64,000 bases of DNA from Rachycentron canadum (lineage: Eukaryota > Chordata > Actinopteri > Carangiformes > Rachycentridae): NCBI GenBank assembly GCA_038496675.1, contig CM076651.1:20239465-20303464 (forward strand), given 5' to 3'. The first letter of the stretch is position 1. Each line of letters begins with the position of its first letter. This document shows positions 9,724 to 23,900 of the stretch, one piece after another. The notes below the pieces were generated by a model, which was not told the DNA's origin, made no database searches, and worked only from the letters and a program-made list of their open reading frames with translations. The translations under genes were made by a program, and so were the position numbers.

Positions 9724-12700
9724 CTGTAGGGAGATAGAGAGAGGAGCATGTCAGTTCTTTCTGAAGCTTGACCTGGTAGAGTTTAGTGTTTAAAAATGCG
9801 ATAAAAAGATAATATGAGAACGTGACAGTTATCCCATCTTTTCTCTGGTGGACTAGTGGACTGGGGGAATTAATACCAGCAGACAGAAATAGTCATTTCA
9901 CAGAAATCTTGAATCCCTCCTCCTAAAAACTGCATGCATTCAAATGTGAATTGTTCTGTTTTCTTCATTAAAAACAGCACTTTTTGTCAAAGCATCTCGT
10001 GCTTTGCCCTATCCATGTCCTATTTTTCTGGTTAACTTTTTGCACCACATCAGCACTAATTTTACATTTTTGGAAACATGGCAGTCCAGAGCTGCATAAG
10101 GCCATGTGTAAAACACAGCAGATTATTGATTACTCAAGTTCACAACTTGATTATCAAAGGAAGTTGATTCATTATAGCTTGGGATGTTACGTTGAAATTC
10201 ATAAGTCAATGCAGTACACTGAAGTAAACATAATTTTTTCTTGTGTTGTCTGTGTTTTTGTTTAATATTTCTTTATTCAAAAGAAATTTCAAGAAACAGA
10301 ATAATAACAGATCTTTTTCTGCACGTATATCCCAGTGAGATAAACATCCATAGCAAAGGAAACAGACAGTATGATGACAATCGCTATTACCCCCTGTAGG
10401 GCTGTCTTCAATTTTCCCATTATGCTCTACAGAGATTCATTGTCTTGCTGAAGGTCAGTGGGATGGATGCTTGTTGACAGCAGGGCTTGAAAGCCCGGAC
10501 CAGGTCTATGTTTGGAAGGCATGCTCATTACTCATCCACCCCCCACCCCCCCCCCACCCCACCNNNNNNNNNNNNNNNNNNNNNNNNNNNNNNNNNNNNN
10601 NNNNNNNNNNNNNNNNNNNNNNNNNNNNNNNNNNNNNNNNNNNNNNNNNNNNNNNNNNNNNNNNNNNNNNNNNNNNNNNNNNNNNNNNNNNNNNNNNNNN
10701 NNNNNNNNNNNNNNNNNNNNNNNNNNNNNNNNNNNNNNNNNNNNNNNNNNNNNNNNNNNNNNNNNNNNNNNNNNNNNNNNNNNNNNNNNNNNNNNNNNNN
10801 NNNNNNNNNNNNNNNNNNNNNNNNNNNNNNNNNNNNNNNNNNNNNNNNNNNNNNNNNNNNNNNNNNNNNNNNNNNNNNNNNNNNNNNNNNNNNNNNNNNN
10901 NNNNNNNNNNNNNNNNNNNNNNNNNNNNNNNNNNNNNNNNNNNNNNNNNNNNNNNNNNNNCACCCCACCCCACCCCAAGCCAAGCATTGTTATCTGCTGA
11001 TGGGAGAACATGATGGGAATGATTTCCTCACCTCAGAGCTGAGCTTGTTGGCCTTCACCTTGGCCTTCTCTTTGAGTCGATAGTCAGCGTTGTAGTGTGC
11101 GAAGGCATACTCAATGAGAGCCGCAAACACAAAGACATAACAGATCCAGAAGTAGACGTCTAACGCTTTGATGGCCGATGCTCGTGGCAGGGAGGAGCGG
11201 GCACTCACCATAAGTGTGGTCATGGTGAGAACAGTTGTGATACCTGTAGAAAGATCAAAGCCACAAAGGACAGATGAGACCAATGTGGGATATTTTATCC
11301 ACGTTAGCAACATGGCTCTGTGAATGGCAATGTCCTGACTTCTTTTGGGTGGATTGCCAGGTCATTTACATTCTGAAACATTTCAGCACCTAGTGGAGGG
11401 ATTGCCTTGAAATTTTGTACAGACTTTTATGGTTCACAAAGGAACTTTGGTGACCCCTGAACCCCTTTGCAGCAAGTTGAGGTTCACATTTGTGGTTTTA
11501 AGTGAAATGTCTGAACAACTGTCTGTTGGGTAAACTGCCATTAAATTTGGTACAGTTATTAATTTTGGTGATGTATTCAATGTGTCAGTTTATGACTAAA
11601 TTAAAAACTAATGACATTCTTATTGTTTCTGGCTGTGTGCTTTTTGATTATTGCTACTCAGCCAATAGTAGCTCGCTAACGTGCTAAACTATGGTTTCAA
11701 ACACGGTAAACATTGCTCCTGCTTAGCATGTTAGTATTGTCATTTACAGCATGTCGACAATGGCAAGGCATTAATCTAAAGCTCTCAGAGTCCCAGAGTT
11801 GTATTTTAGCAGCTCAGTATTAATTCAGAATATCAAAGTTTAATACCCATACTTCCTTTTCTCTGGCTCTGACACCACCAGGATGAGCATTGTATTTTAA
11901 GCCTCACTACTGGTCAGGAATAGTAAAATTGTAAGTGACATGTCATCCTCTTCCTGAAAGGGGTTAGCAAGCTACACCATCTCACCAAAAAAAAGCACAA
12001 CATTTACATGGTTTAACCTTTCAACAAATCAATGTACATTAAATTAATATTCAAGTCAGCCCCTTTCACTTTTTTGGAAATTTAAAAGAGCCCTTATCAA
12101 ACTTGTACCAACCTAAGGATACACGAGCAGGGACTGCTGATTGGCTGATCCAAAAGGACACCCAAGACATGGCAACCAGTAATATCGAAGGCATGTATGA
12201 CTGGATGATGTAGACGCCTCGATTACGTCTCAGCTGGAAGCGAAGACTGAGCCTCGGAAATCGTCCCGCTGAAAAGAAAAAAACATTTCCCTCATCATCC
12301 ATTTGGAAAACATCACAGCCACTGATGTTAAAGAATGTATTTGCTCACTTGTGCCCCTAGTGGCAAAATCTCAAAATGTAATACATAATGTATTGTTGCA
12401 GACTGTTTTTTCTCAGCAGCAACTCCTATCATCTCCTAAACCTCCTGCCTGGCTCAGCAGCAAGCCTGGCTTGATCCATTCCCTCTATGCATCAAAAAAA
12501 ACCACAGAAGTGCCTGAAGTTAAAACAAAACAACAAAAAACTCTTGGTTCAAAAAGAATCTGCAGAGGCAACTTCCAACACAAGAGGCAAGCCAAGTCCA
12601 AAAACTCAAAATAGTACATAATGCATACAACACTAAAGTAACAAGGATTTTTCATTATAGTTGCATTGGATCTTACCCCTGACACCTGGAGAAAAATAGG

Positions 12701-15700
12701 AAAAAAGGAAGAATTCTCACCAGATTTGAAGTTCATCATCTCAGTGACAAACCGATAGTCTGTGATGGTGAACTGGGAGAGCTCCAGTTTGTCCAGGCCA
12801 TGGATGTGTCTCTGACTCTCTGACCAGTGATACACAATGTCCTCTGAGGAGTAACCGTCTGGAATGAAATGACAACCAGAGATTCAATCAGTCCAAAGAC
12901 GTGAGGGTTGCTGAACATGAAGTATTTTTCACCTTTAGCTGAGAAATGATCGGAGCTTGTAGGACTAACCCTTTATGGATTTCACCATACTTTCACAGCA
13001 AAATATTTCAGAATTAAATCAATCAAAATCTTTTCTGCTGAAAGATGTGTGGAGGAGAGTTAAAGGTAAACCCCAACGTACAACTTTCCAGGTCCAGCAT
13101 ACACTCCTGTTCATCCATGGGATACTTGGTCAGGTCCATGTCACATGCCACTGTTGAAGTAATTCTAGGAACAAAAGAGCTCAGTTATCAAAGCACCAGT
13201 AGAGTTAATATGGTTGTCCCTTTGAAAATTGGATGGAAAATCAACTCATGTTTTAAAAAAAAAACAACAATTTTTTTACTACTTAGTACTTTAGTATTTT
13301 CCCCAGTTCACAGTCACAGTCACACAGTTCATCAGTCCATATAGATCTGGCATCTTTCAATTGAAACTAGAATCCTGCATTGCTAGCTGAAAGCTGTGTC
13401 TGCAGATGATAAATAAATGCTGAGTTTAGCTAAGGGGCCCATTTACATTTGCATTCACATGAAGTATAATATGCCCTCTGAGCAGTGCTACGTCTTCAGA
13501 GCAGATGGAAGGCTACAGTGAGTTGCTAGAAAGTGATAAGACAGGCGAGCAGGTTAGTGTGCTAACTAGAAAAAAAATACCTGATAGAGACAAGAGTTAA
13601 CATTTCCCACCTCTGGAGACAGCTCTTTTTTTAATAGATAAAATGTAATGCTCACTGGTAAGTGAACAACTGTTAATGCAAACATTTGGCTATGTAGCAA
13701 TTGCGAAACTCACAAATAGTTAATTTAAGCAGCAAATAATGACTCATCCAAAAGGTCTGAAGACTGGTTTAGCTCTGGTTTCTTTTAGCTCTTGCTTGGT
13801 CTGTATCAACTGGCTTCTCAGCTGATAAATCTTCTTCTTTGTTCATCAGTTAGTCTCTAGCTTTGTATGTCTACTACTTGGTGATTTGCAGGTAACACAC
13901 AGTGGGTTTTTGTGGGGTGCTGTGGTCTGAAAACTACACTAACGAGAGCAGTTGGACATTGGTCCAAATCAGAAATAGGTTTATTTGCTTAGAACAAACC
14001 TTAACCACAGAGCTGGCGGATTAGAAAGCGTCTGTAATCGCCCAGCGGTTGAATCTGTTTTGACTTTTGTTCAGATTTTTTCCTCCAAATTCTAGCTCTC
14101 TTAGCTCTGCAAGTTTAAGTTACCACAGAGAAAAATAATTTACTCTCAGACTTTGGTTTAGATCACAAGGGACTTTCACGCTTAAAGACAGCAAAAAAGC
14201 GACATCTGTGCTCTCAAACGTCTGAGATCACTGCAAAAACAAGTCCCAAAAAGATCATTGTTAAAAATCTGAAACATGAACAAGAATAACAAAAAAAGGT
14301 GAAAAAGGGTGAATCATAGCACCCATTTATAAACCACAGAGGTGAAGAGTCTCACTGTTTGTGTTGTCTGGTGAAGATGATGTGTTTGTTCATACCGACT
14401 GCTGTATAGAATGACTCCGTTGGGCTGCAGGCGGATCAGCTTGTTCTCCACGGTCACGTCGTGGAACCAAGCAGATTTGGCGTTGACGATGAAAGTGTCG
14501 GGAAGCCACAGCTTGTCCACAAAGCGACTGTCCAACCCCAGCGTCTTGTTGGTGTGATTGTAGGACAGGCGGTCATCGTGCCAGCTCTGCCGCAGGAACA
14601 CGGTCATGGTGTATTCCTGCCAGGAAAAACATACACGCACACACACACACACACACATATAAAGGCTGAATCATGGGAATGGAAAATCAGACTTGTTAAA
14701 GACAAAATGGATTGCGGGACAGTTTTAAAAAAGAGTGTTTCTAAGATCCAGTTGTATCAAGAATAATTAATAATGATGAAAACAATGAATGATAAACTCC
14801 ACCAATTTCATACATAATGTTGCATTTGAGAAGGACTTCTGAGTCTGTGAAGACTTGAATCATGTCTTTTCTGGCTCTAGAAGAGTTTTGTCAATTGTGA
14901 CAAAAATTATTCTTGTTTCAGTTGTGTAAATATTTTCTGTTCTTAAGTGAGTACAAAACAAAATTCGCTGGGCAAACAATTAAATTATTGTAAATTGGTG
15001 GAAATTTAAAAAACATTTTTTCAAAAATGTGTTCTTTTACTTAACTACAGTGGGGAAAAGGCTGATTCTGGAGTCATTTGTACTTTACCTTTGTATTAAA
15101 CCTTTTGCTTAAGACCTTATCGATGGTTTTCAGCTTTGGTCATTGGAGTGTATTTCAAATGTTAATTTATTTCTTTGCAATGTAATCAAAGCCACATATA
15201 TAACATGAATCGTCCCACCAGTTTTGGTTCTTCCTGCACTAAATCCATGAAAGTATCAAATTATCTATCTACTCAGTTAACATGTCACACATGTTCACAC
15301 TGAGTACTTTCAAACCCTCAAGTGGGATAAATCAGGATTATGCAAATAGCAAATCTTTGATCTTTGCTGCAGTAGTGGAGTTAAGGGATGATAAAGAGCC
15401 TCACTGAATAAGGAAGGAGAAAGTGACAGTTTACTTTACCATGTTGGCTTCAGAGATGTGGTCAATGCTGGCCACTTCAATAGCCATGGCCACGTTCACT
15501 GGTGGACCTGAAGGGGGAGAAGTGAGAAAAGAAGGCGAACCTGCCCCTCCACCCCACCTCCCCCACCATGTCTCAAACATATAGACATACACACACACAC
15601 AGACACACAAACACCTTCTCTGCTCACTCTGGATCCATCAGTCCCTCCCATCCTCACTCCATCACCCATCTGTTTCCCTCCCACGTCTCAAGCACTCCTA

Positions 15701-18700
15701 CAGCGCATAGAGATTAAGCATTATCCAGTTTAACCATGCTAAGTGGCACATCACACTGTGGGCATTCATAAACAGCACTGGGCTTTCATGGACTTGCGCA
15801 GAGTGAGCTTCTGCCAACATTCACACACACGCACACACATTGTAGCATTTTAACTTAATAGTTTGCCATATGATTAGCATGGAGTGTGCCTCTGTGATCG
15901 GATGCTTGGGGGCAGAAACTACAAGGGAGCTCTCTGATGCAGAACAAAAAGGCTATTTATACTGAACATTAAGGAATCATACATTACCATTCCCCACAAG
16001 TCAACACCATCCCTTAACCATTTCTGGTAAATGATATTCCATTGACCATGCAGTGCATGTATAGGATGAAGTGATTTACAGTGGCAGCTTTACTGTATGT
16101 CAAGATCAGCAGGGGAGATGAGTTTAGATAAGAATCATCATTCCCCTAAAGCCGTTACAAGTATTTTACATAGTATCCCCCAGAGGGGATGCACAGATTA
16201 CTAATACATTTGTCTGACAATACACTATTTAAATGTATGTTTGCTAGTCATAAAAGGGAAACATTTGCATTGCACAGTCTTACCATAAATCCATTGCATT
16301 GTTTATGTAAATGTGGCATTCATATTGTTTCATAAAACTTTAATGCAACATACCTTACACAAATAAAGTCAGATTCACAAATGTGTTTTGTGCCATGCAA
16401 ATGCAGTAACAATGCATTTGGACATAGCATCCACATATGTATTGCACTATTTGAAATTATACTATTATTGAAATTATACTAGCACTTACTGATGAATATG
16501 GTAGCCAATAGAGCTGAAAAGCAGCAAAGATGTTGTATCCTACTCATCTGTGCTTTCTCAAGTTGTATTTTGTCCACCACTGTAGTTGTATCAGTTCTTT
16601 ATTGAAAAAGACTTAAGCATTCCCACTACACTATTGTGTAAAGTTTTGATTTTGGGGATGCACTTCCAGTTTTTTATTTTTTATTTTTTTTTCTTGTGTT
16701 ACGGAGTTAAACACACTCATTAAAAGTGTCTTGAAAAGGCATCTGCTAATTTGTGCATGTAATGTAATGCATGTAATATAAATGGATGTATTATGAAAAA
16801 TGTTTCCAAAATACAGTGGGATTATGCCTCCACTCCACTAGATTGTTCCAAAAATCATTTATTGACATTAGTATGTGCAAAGTCAGATTTATGTATGTTG
16901 TTTCATTTACAAAATATATTTATGAATCTGCTTTTTTTTTCATTTGTGTAATTTTTACATATTTTATGTTTTATGACACAAATATAACTCCACACAAAAG
17001 GCTATGAGATGTGAGTTGAATGAAGGGAACTACCCCAAATAACAGACATGATTCCCCAATGGTCATAACAGCCCTTTGTTGTGGCTTTCATTTTCACATT
17101 ATAATGTTACATCAACAGGAATGAAGTGACCTCATGATGCTGCATTATGATGATCAGTGTAGGCGTGTTGCGCACAGGGCAGTGTGTGTGTTTATAGCAG
17201 CGCTCCTGTTCCACATTTTCACCTTTGCTCAGCTGAGTTAAGCTGTGAGATTGAGAAATCTATAACTGTGGTCATTGGATGTTTCACATCTTGCAGCCAT
17301 TCTTAGCAAAGTCTCCAGAGCAGTGCACATTGTTTGCACCACCCATGTACCTCTTCTTCTTGATAGGTATTGTCCTCAATAATCCCTTCAGCAAAGCTTC
17401 TCTTCACCTACATGTTGATTTTTTGTTTCCTCAACAAAGCGTTCACCTTATTTTAGAGTCAAAGTAGGTATTTACATAACTTAAATGCTGATTTGTTCTA
17501 ATATTATACAAGAAGAAACAAAAATAAAGACACCTCTCAGGATAATGGAGCTGAAAAATGAAACGTAAGCATTCACATTGGCTCAGGTTATGCTAAGGAT
17601 GGCTGTAAATGTGAGGGGGTGAAATGCAACCCAACGCCACGAGCAGTAGATCTCATACTCACCTCCTATCCCAGGGCGAAAATTTCTGGCATAGCCCTTC
17701 ATTAAATCATCCAGATTAGGTAACCAGGATATTTCTATGTCTGTACCTACATAGTCCCCAATGTCACTCAGCATGGCCCTAAAGGAGACAAACAGCAAAC
17801 ACAGCAGTCTTCAGCGGTCGTCCAGCTACAGCATGTGTCCACAGGAAAATCTGGCAGAGCCTCAGATAAAGTCAGGAACATATAGATAATAAAACATATA
17901 ATCAATATGAATATTAGCTTCCTGTAAATAATACTGGTTCCCTGTTACAAGAGAGAAAAAGCATTAAAAGTCACTGTATTAGTTATCTGTCTATTTATTG
18001 TGGGTGGGGGGGTGGGGGCGGGGACACTGGGGCAGCAACGTGTGAAATGTGTTGCTGCCTATTTACACATCTAGTGGATCAGAGCAATATTAGCAATGAT
18101 TGATAGCAATGATCCAATATTCTCTCTCCAGTTAGCTCTGTTTTGGTTTCCACCAGCTGCAGGTAAAAAATATGAGACTAAACGAAACATTACATGTGTA
18201 AACCCAGAATTATTATATTCAGTTCTTATCACTATGAGTAACTCCCTTTATTCCCTTCATCTCCCTTGATTCATTTATTGTTAATGTGAAACATTTGATT
18301 AGTGCAGCTTTAAATTTAAGTGGAGTATAATTTGATCTTGGAGAAATTGCAAATCCAGTCAATCATTTCTTTATTTGTAGATTTGCAGATGTCATTGACA
18401 ATTAATTTTTGTAAACATTAAATGTATAAAATATTTATGATATGATTTTATATTCATATGTTTCATATGCTATGAACCCACCATGTTTTGAGTTGATTAT
18501 TGAATTTAGAAATTACATTAAATCTATTAAACTTACATTAATAAGAAAATGTGTTTTATATGATCAATCTGTTTTGAAATATTTAAAGAGATTTAAGTAG
18601 GATCAGGCATGCAGGCATGCTGTTGTGAGTTTTTATTTGCACCCTGTTTTTATGTTTTACTTTATTTAGGATATTTTTTAGATCCTTTAACTCAGTAATG

Positions 18701-20939
18701 GTAAGAAATGGTGAGAATGTTTTGTCCCAAAATATTCCAATAAAATTTTTCATTATGAATAATTATGTGTTATCATTAGAAGCCTGTCATGAAAACAACT
18801 TGTTATTTATTGACATGTAAAAGCAAACAAAAGTCAAATTGGTTAAAGCCTGGTTGAAATATTTTTCTTCAGCTGCGTCTGCACAACATGGCTGACAACA
18901 GATCTAAATCGACTAGCGTAGCTTCAGATTATACATAGGCTCACGAACATCTCGCTGTGAGTCCATGAGCCTCAAAATCTTTTTGTCTGATTTAAATAGT
19001 TTCTCATTTGCAAAGTTGTACAATTACTTTTATTAGTTAACACATTTTCACATCACTGTCTCGAGTTTGTGAGCATGACACCTTGATTCAAACAGCGTTT
19101 TTCATTCCACTAACCTCTCAGGAGGAGAATAATAATGACAAAGATGAAATGAAAGTGCAATTAAAACTATTTTTTGGTCTTAAGGGACTCATGAGGCCCC
19201 GTGAAGCTCTAAAGGACTGCTGGATGGTCCAGAGCCCACACAGAGAGCCACAGTCTGAGTGCAGGGTTTGACAAGCAGCACAGTTCAGACACCAGCAGGT
19301 GGCAGTTTTGCATTCTAAAACAGTCTGTAAACACACACCAGCAGATACACAGCACAGTGTGAACCTTGTGTATTTGAGTTATTGTCAACTCAGTAACACC
19401 CTGTCTCGAGTGGCAACGTTTCAATAATATGCTGTCATTCAATACAGGCAGAGATTTACAAACAATTAATTTACAATACACAGACAAAATCAAATCTTGG
19501 AGTCAACGCTGTCCTCTGGTGTTGAAAGGTCTGACTGATGTGCAGCAAGTAAATTGAATAAAATGAAGGTTTCAGTGACATTCAAAGTCACAAAGTGCTA
19601 GTGGTGGCATTACCAGGGAAATGAACAACACCGCGGGGCTTGATCAAAGGTGTTATTATTGACCAACAATGAAAAGCCATTCGGTGACCTTTGAAATGAG
19701 GCTGACATTTGAGGAAAGCTGACCTCCTGGAAAGCAAAGAATTACACCCCGAGCTACATGGAAAACTGACCTCCCCAGCAAACCAATATGCCGCAAAAAC
19801 ATCTGCCTTTTTTTGCAAATACTGAAACCAAAATTAATCTAATTTCTGCCATGTCATTAACATTTCCTGAGTGGATCCATTTTGTGGTGGCAGATGTATT
19901 TTTAGTCTGGCAATCACTGTCATGACTGAAATAAATGGGAGCACTGAGTGAATTCATTAATCACTATGTGACTCCTGGATTTCTTCACTAATTGGCAGTT
20001 TCTAAATTTGGAGAGCTTTTCCTCCAATAAACCCATTAACACACCAAGGTCAAACAGGCTTCCTCATTTGGAGGGACAGTGTGTGGAAGCGTGTGTCAGT
20101 TAGGGACCAATCCGACTGTATTAGTCTATGTGTTGTAATTTAATATACATTTTACAGGACCTTGCTGTATCCTGTCTATGCTGATCAAATTGGTGGGTTA
20201 GTGATTTTATACTATGTTTCATATTTAGTATTGCAGTTCCTGACCTTTCCTGCATTTTTAAATCTTTGGGGTTGTAGTTTCCTGTGATTGTCAAGAATTA
20301 ATCTAGCACAAGTTGTATTTATTATTATAGATTTTTACCTGTACCATTCTGTTATGATATTGATCTGTAACTTTCTTTACAGGCAGTCTAGGCCAGAACA
20401 GGTGCTAAAAATGTGGAAGCTCTTCTGTTATTGATTTATTTATTTTTTTTTAATAATTATTCTTAATAATTGCTATAAAACACAAAATAGACATATACTT
20501 GCAGCAGGTTGAGCATGTGATTGCTCTCTGAGGACAGTTTCACCTCTATCCCTCCCATGCATGACAAACAGTTGAGAGTGTGTGTTTCCTGACGCTGCTC
20601 TTCCCTCTATATTTCATTTTCATTAAACATCTCTCCGGAGGCTTGGATCTGGATCCTTCTGTTTATGAGCTAACATTAAACAGATGGGGAGATAAGAAGG
20701 AAGAGAGGAAAGACAAATAGAGACAGCCTCACTCAAACTCGTGGTGTCTTTTTGTGATCGTAATGTGCGGCACACACTAACAAGCCTAATTAGTTTTATA
20801 GGCTGACACTGCTAGTTACCTGAACATGTCCCCTCAGTCCCCTGATCCTCACTCTGTAATTCAGTTTCATGTGTTTTACAGTCACATAACAATCCAATTG
20901 GATATATCATATTAAAACAAGTAGCACATATCAATGTGC

Positions 20940-20998
<59 letters not shown>

Positions 20999-23900
20999 TG
21001 TGTGTGTGTAAGAAACAGATCTTTTTATTGGCTATATTAAATACATTGACTTGAATATGGAGTTCCTCATAAATAGTTCAATTCATTCCAATTTTCTTCT
21101 TGTATTTATTTTGTATTGTATATTGGCTAAAAATGTTCAAAACATGTTTTTTGTGGTTTTGAGACCTCCAGACAGTTGTTACTGAAATTAAATTTAAAAA
21201 AAAAAAAAAACATACTAGGTAATACGACTGTATTGAAGAAGGACTGGTTGCTGAGACTGTCAGACTGAGAGGCCGTAATGTGTCCCAACAACCCTGCCTC
21301 CTAGAAATGATGCTTTTATATAATCAATTTCATTTGCTAAAATATTTTTATATTTAATTGTCTTGTAAACACAGTTATGCTTATATTCCTTCCTTCTCAC
21401 CAAAACCCATTGAGTCTTCTTTTTGAATCCATATAACATTTCCAAAGCAGATTGTTGGAAGAATTTAAAACCTGTTTTTGACTTTCTTGTTTGATCACAG
21501 TCTTCTTTGACTCTGCACCTCTTGGCATGTTACCGCTACCAATGTCAATCAATGGAACAGTGTGAAATCGTCCACATGTCAGCATGTACTGAGTGAACTT
21601 GAGAGCATCCATTGGATGCAAAACATTACTCCATAGTGCTAGTCATTACCTTTTAAGGGCACCTTACAGCCTTTGGTTCTTAAATGAACAAGTGAACACA
21701 TACTGTCTAGTCAGTGTAAACTGAAACTCAAGATTTAACCAAGACAACAATAATCTTGTTTGGGGGGCTATGAGTAGATGCTGTAAAGAAGAAGTCCAAC
21801 ATGCCAACATTTTGCAATTTGGCAGCCTCCTGCTCGCTGCCAGGGTTGGTCCCAATGCAGGTAGCAGGAACTCCTAGTAGTCCAATAAATAGTGCTTCAG
21901 CTATGCTTGAAGAAACTGAAAATTAAGAAACTGTAAATTAATTCACAGTGTTAGACTTCTAAAATACTTTTTAGTTGCTGGATGTAATGTATGTAGTGTA
22001 GACGGGGCATGGCCTCAGGACAACAGACTAAATTACCTTTTCTCAGTTTATCACAGTGGTATGTGAATGATTATACTTTTTATCTTTAATTTAAGCCCTT
22101 TTCTTTACTTTACTACACTCTTGTATTGAAACAAAAGATAAAATTTACGTCGAAATACAGCCAAGTAAGCCTTTGGCTTCTTCTTGCAAGACAAGAAAAC
22201 GTTCTGTCAGACTCCAAAAGAAAGATTTTGTTGACTTCACTGGGCCTGGTTGGTGATGTGAGTTGCAGTGGATGTTCTCTGTTAACTTGTTTATGGTTTA
22301 ATTGTTAAAAAAAATAGATAAATATATATAACCAAATGATTTCAGTACAATGCAAACACATCATGCATGTTCTTGCCCTCTTGTCTATGCAGAGAGGTCA
22401 GAGGTCATCTAAAGAAAATTCAGGAGGGACAGTGTCTTGCTCATGGACACCTCAGCAGTCTGAACCCAGATCCCTTGTTTATCGTTTATTTAGTGTCATC
22501 TCTAAGCCTGAGGCCTTTATCAGAGTCTATTAGATAAACATACACTCCTGGACGGCTGCTGAAGCTTTAAAGCGAAGCAGATATCTTCTTGTCAGAGTGG
22601 TAAATTCTGCAGGGCTCATGTTCAGGTCAGTGCGTATCCTCTGTTGCTTTAAAGAGCCTGGAGAAACAGAGCTCCTCAAAATTTAAATAAAGTGACATTT
22701 GGCCTTGAAGCTTCCACTAAGCGAATGATTCTTCTGCTCAGTGTCAGTGCTCAGTGATTATAGGAGGAACTGACCCAACAGAATACATTATCACATGTTG
22801 GTTTTCACAGCAATTACAACCACAATTTGTAGGTGATATGTATGGAGTGATTTATTTTCTTATACAGTACCACAGAATATGAAAACTGTTCATAACTGTT
22901 ATGTTAATTGTATGTATTTATTTATTTTAATTATGAAGCTACACTTTAAGGGAATAACTTGTATTTTTTGACAATAAATTGGTATTATATACTAAATACT
23001 TTCTATTTCATCTGATAATTTGATGACTTGTCTGTAACTTGTATACTGATAAGTACTCTAGAAATAAAGATAATTATTTTTATCCTTGCACTAATTTCTA
23101 GTTTAAGAATTTTTTTTCCTCATTCCTCATTTAATTCTCATTTTGATGATGATGATGAATTTAAATTTAAAAACTGTAAAAATATCCTAACTCCACTCGT
23201 GGCTGTAGCCACTTTCAAGGTCATTTAAAGATCCAGTCCTGGTGTCAGATCCAAGATCTGACACCAGGAATTCAACACTCAATGTATTGAATTTCTTACA
23301 ACTTCCAACTCTATAATGTTTTATTTTTTGAATTGTATTAAATTGTAATTGTGTATTGCAATATCTTATTTATTCCATTGTTTTCAGTTAAAATATCTAT
23401 TTTTTTAAAATAATATTGTATTTTTTTCTCAATATTGTTAAAATGCAGAATCAAAGCCTTTTATATTCTCTCAGTTCTAATGGAGAAATACTGAATATTT
23501 ATTTATTTATGTATTTATTTACTGAAATTAGTTTTTTAAAAATTATTCATTTAAAATACATCAAACATTGGAATCAGGATATCCATCAAGTTAAAGTTTT
23601 CAATTGCAGAATATAAAACTTCCAAAAGTTGCTAGAAACACTAAAATACAGAGAAAATGACCTCATTGTCTTTCATGAGGCTTATATTAATGATGCTTAT
23701 TAATGATGCCTATAACCCTAACAACAGAGTTGTGAAATAAAGAACTCAATAGAAAATTATTTTTATGCCTAGGCCTTTTCATCTTAAACTGGAAATATGT
23801 CAGATTAGATGTGTTTATTGAGGATTTATATAGGAAAACCCCAATTTAAACAAATTTATATAAATGTACAATATATACATTTGCGAACATATTCAACAGA

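Larger units (their letters stand above)
12859..14395 (-). other. gabrd introns 4 and 5
   Basis: Non-coding apart from exon 5. Intron 4 (13165-14395) carries a member of a second dispersed repeat (about 13540-13725) also present in intron 1. Nothing else recognised. Confidence 0.6.
14617..17662 (-). other. gabrd introns 2 and 3
   Basis: Intron 3 is 14617-15439 and intron 2 is 15508-17662. AT-rich, with a short CA run near 15590-15603. No gene or clear mobile element recognised. Confidence 0.6.

Noticed and set aside
9115..9729. 204-codon plus-strand ORF
   Set aside because: It is the antisense shadow of gabrd exon 9, whose minus-strand reading is a clear TM4-containing exon.
10471..11083. 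Long ORFs of up to about 200 codons on both strands
   Set aside because: They run through 397 undefined bases; the readable ends are CACCCC repeat and gabrd exon 8 antisense.
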